Source: Curvibacter sp. CHRR-16
Lineage (GTDB): Bacteria > Pseudomonadota > Gammaproteobacteria > Burkholderiales > Burkholderiaceae_C
DNA: 64,000 nucleotides
Direction: 5' to 3'
Assembly: GCF_018474005.1 (NCBI RefSeq)
Contig: NZ_JAHCSH010000003.1
Coordinates: 372,001-436,000 of the forward strand
Each line of letters opens with the position of its first letter. The stretch's first letter is position 1. Positions 62,769 to 64,000 of the stretch are shown piece after piece. A program made the position numbers and the translations under genes. The notes below the pieces were generated by a model, which saw nothing but the letters and a program-made list of their open reading frames with translations, was not told the origin of the DNA and searched no databases.

Positions 62769-63833
62769 ATGGCATTAGTGTCGATGCGCGAGTTGCTGGA
62801 TCACGCAGCACAAGAGGGATATGGCATCCCGGCATTCAACGTCAACAACTTAGAACAAGTGCAGGCCGTCATGTCGGCTGCGGCAGAGGTCAATGCTCCT
62901 GTCATCTTGCAGGCCTCTGCCGGTGCGCGCAAATACGCTGGTGAGAGCTTCATCAAGCATTTGGTGCAAGCAGCCGTAGAGGCTTACCCCCACATTCCCG
63001 TTGTGATGCACCAAGACCATGGCCAGTCTCCCGCTGTGTGCCAAGGCGCTATTGATTTGGGCTTCTCCTCCGTCATGATGGATGGCTCACTCAAGGAAGA
63101 CGGCAAAACCCCTTCCAACTACGATTACAACGTGCAAGTCACCCGTACCGTGGTCGACATGGCCCACAAGCTGGGTATCACCGTCGAAGGGGAGTTGGGC
63201 TGCTTGGGTAATCTGGAAACGGGTGACGCGGGTGAGGAAGACGGCATTGGCGCCGAAGGCAAGCTGGACCATAGCCAGATGCTGACCGATCCCGAAGAGG
63301 CGGCCCAGTTTGTTAAAGCTACGCAGTTGGACGCACTGGCTATTGCCATTGGCACCAGCCACGGTGCTTATAAGTTCAGCCGCCCACCTACTGGCGATAT
63401 TTTGGCTATCAGCCGCGTCAAGGAAATCCACGCGCGCATTCCCAACACCCATTTGGTGATGCACGGCTCCTCCTCGGTTCCGCAAGACCTGCTGGCGCTT
63501 ATCAACCAGTACGGCGGCAAGATGAAGGAAACCTACGGTGTGCCCGTGGCGGAAATCCAAGAAGCCATCAAACACGGTGTGCGCAAAGTCAACATCGATA
63601 CCGACATTCGCTTGGCCATGACGGCTGCTGTGCGCAAATTTTTGGTGGAGAACCCCGACAAGTTCGATGCCCGCGAATGGCTCAAGCCTGCCCGCGAAGC
63701 GGCCAAAGCAATTTGCAAGCAGCGTTATATTGAGTTTGGCTGTGAAGGCCAAGCAGGCAAGATAAAAGGCTACAGCTTGCAAGACATGGCTTTGCGTTAC
63801 GCAGCAGGACAATTGCAGCAAGTCGTTAACTGA
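62769..63833 (+). CDS. fba: Fructose-1,6-bisphosphate aldolase, class II
   Basis: 354-residue zinc-dependent aldolase splitting fructose 1,6-bisphosphate into dihydroxyacetone phosphate and glyceraldehyde 3-phosphate. Motifs: [18 protein letters not shown], zinc-ligand [23 protein letters not shown] with the metal Glu, GTSHGAYKF and [11 protein letters not shown] with further zinc His residues, and [17 protein letters not shown] for phosphate binding. The length and the loop [31 protein letters not shown] insertion (acidic, ~150-180) fit the CbbA/Fba class IIB type used in glycolysis and in the Calvin cycle of relatives. Confidence 0.96.
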   Translation: MALVSMRELLDHAAQEGYGIPAFNVNNLEQVQAVMSAAAEVNAPVILQASAGARKYAGESFIKHLVQAAVEAYPHIPVVMHQDHGQSPAVCQGAIDLGFSSVMMDGSLKEDGKTPSNYDYNVQVTRTVVDMAHKLGITVEGELGCLGNLETGDAGEEDGIGAEGKLDHSQMLTDPEEAAQFVKATQLDALAIAIGTSHGAYKFSRPPTGDILAISRVKEIHARIPNTHLVMHGSSSVPQDLLALINQYGGKMKETYGVPVAEIQEAIKHGVRKVNIDTDIRLAMTAAVRKFLVENPDKFDAREWLKPAREAAKAICKQRYIEFGCEGQAGKIKGYSLQDMALRYAAGQLQQVVN

Positions 63834-63861
63834 CTGCTGAGATACGCGAGACAATGCGGGC

Positions 63862-64000
63862 ATGAGTCCGCATTGGTTATATCTCGCCGCTGCCATAGCA
63901 GCCGAAGTGCTTGCAACATCCGCCCTGAAAGCAGCGCAGGGCTTCACCCAACTTTGGCCTTCCGTGATCGTCGTCGTCGGTTATGGCGTGGCCTTTTATT
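63862..64000 (+). CDS. SMR-family multidrug efflux transporter (3' end beyond the window)
   Basis: The first 46 codons of a small membrane transporter cut by the window edge. The translation begins [20 protein letters not shown], followed by [14 protein letters not shown] and a second hydrophobic helix. The Glu at position 15 within helix 1 is the essential proton/drug-binding Glu of EmrE-type SMR proteins, and the GFT-L-PS loop is family typical. EmrE-like quaternary-cation or SugE-like guanidinium export cannot be separated from this fragment. Confidence 0.85.
   Translation, partial: MSPHWLYLAAAIAAEVLATSALKAAQGFTQLWPSVIVVVGYGVAFY

Overview
The window is a gene-dense bacterial chromosome segment, most likely from a betaproteobacterium of the order Burkholderiales, family Comamonadaceae. 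The evidence is the set of gene neighbourhoods (recA-recX, sucC-sucD, LysM-dprA-smg beside def-fmt, yajC-secD-secF followed by a DUF1631 gene), the presence of families frequent in that group (Bug/TctC binding protein, DUF3717, DUF494/Smg, YaeQ) and a codon bias toward G/C in most of the sequence. I see no rRNA, tRNA, CRISPR array, transposase or integrase, and no gene-free stretch longer than about 155 bases.

Layout. 0-4.3 kb: acyl-CoA thioesterase, UPF0114 membrane protein, diguanylate cyclase, DUF2798 protein divergent from a MarR regulator, and a CDF metal exporter. 4.4-8.1 kb: a LysR regulator upstream of a BMP-type binding protein and an acyl-CoA ligase. 8.1-13.3 kb: topoisomerase III with a C-terminal SWIB domain, divergent from a SET-domain methyltransferase, then birA and a SPOR-like protein. 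13.3-16 kb: TctE/TctD-like two-component system plus a MarR regulator, divergent from recA-recX, which carries two abutting LexA boxes. 17.7-22 kb: orphan TctC-type binding protein, argC, sucCD.

22-34 kb is the most distinctive part. A four-gene operon encodes a CHASE2-TPR-Ser/Thr kinase, a PP2C phosphatase, a tandem FHA protein and a GAF-containing PilB/GspE-type ATPase. It is followed by pilA with a well-spaced sigma-54 promoter motif, a PglL-like O-oligosaccharyltransferase and a probable GT-C membrane glycosyltransferase. The last two lie in a markedly AT-rich segment that ends inside the signal-peptide region of a BepA-like protease gene. I read this as a phospho-signalling module tied to type IV pilus assembly, next to an exchangeable pilin glycosylation cassette. 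The functional link is inferred from gene order.

34-64 kb is mostly housekeeping: terC, purB-yaeQ, a glutathione transferase, a degenerate HD-GYP protein, rfaE2, glnE divergent from yhdP-nitrilase-mltA, cheV, yajC-secD-secF, a DUF1631 protein, smg, dprA, a LysM protein, def-fmt, and the glycolytic run pgk-pyk-fba, ending in a truncated SMR-family transporter gene at the window edge. A 17-base imperfect palindrome occurs three times, twice inside genes and once between rfaE2 and glnE.
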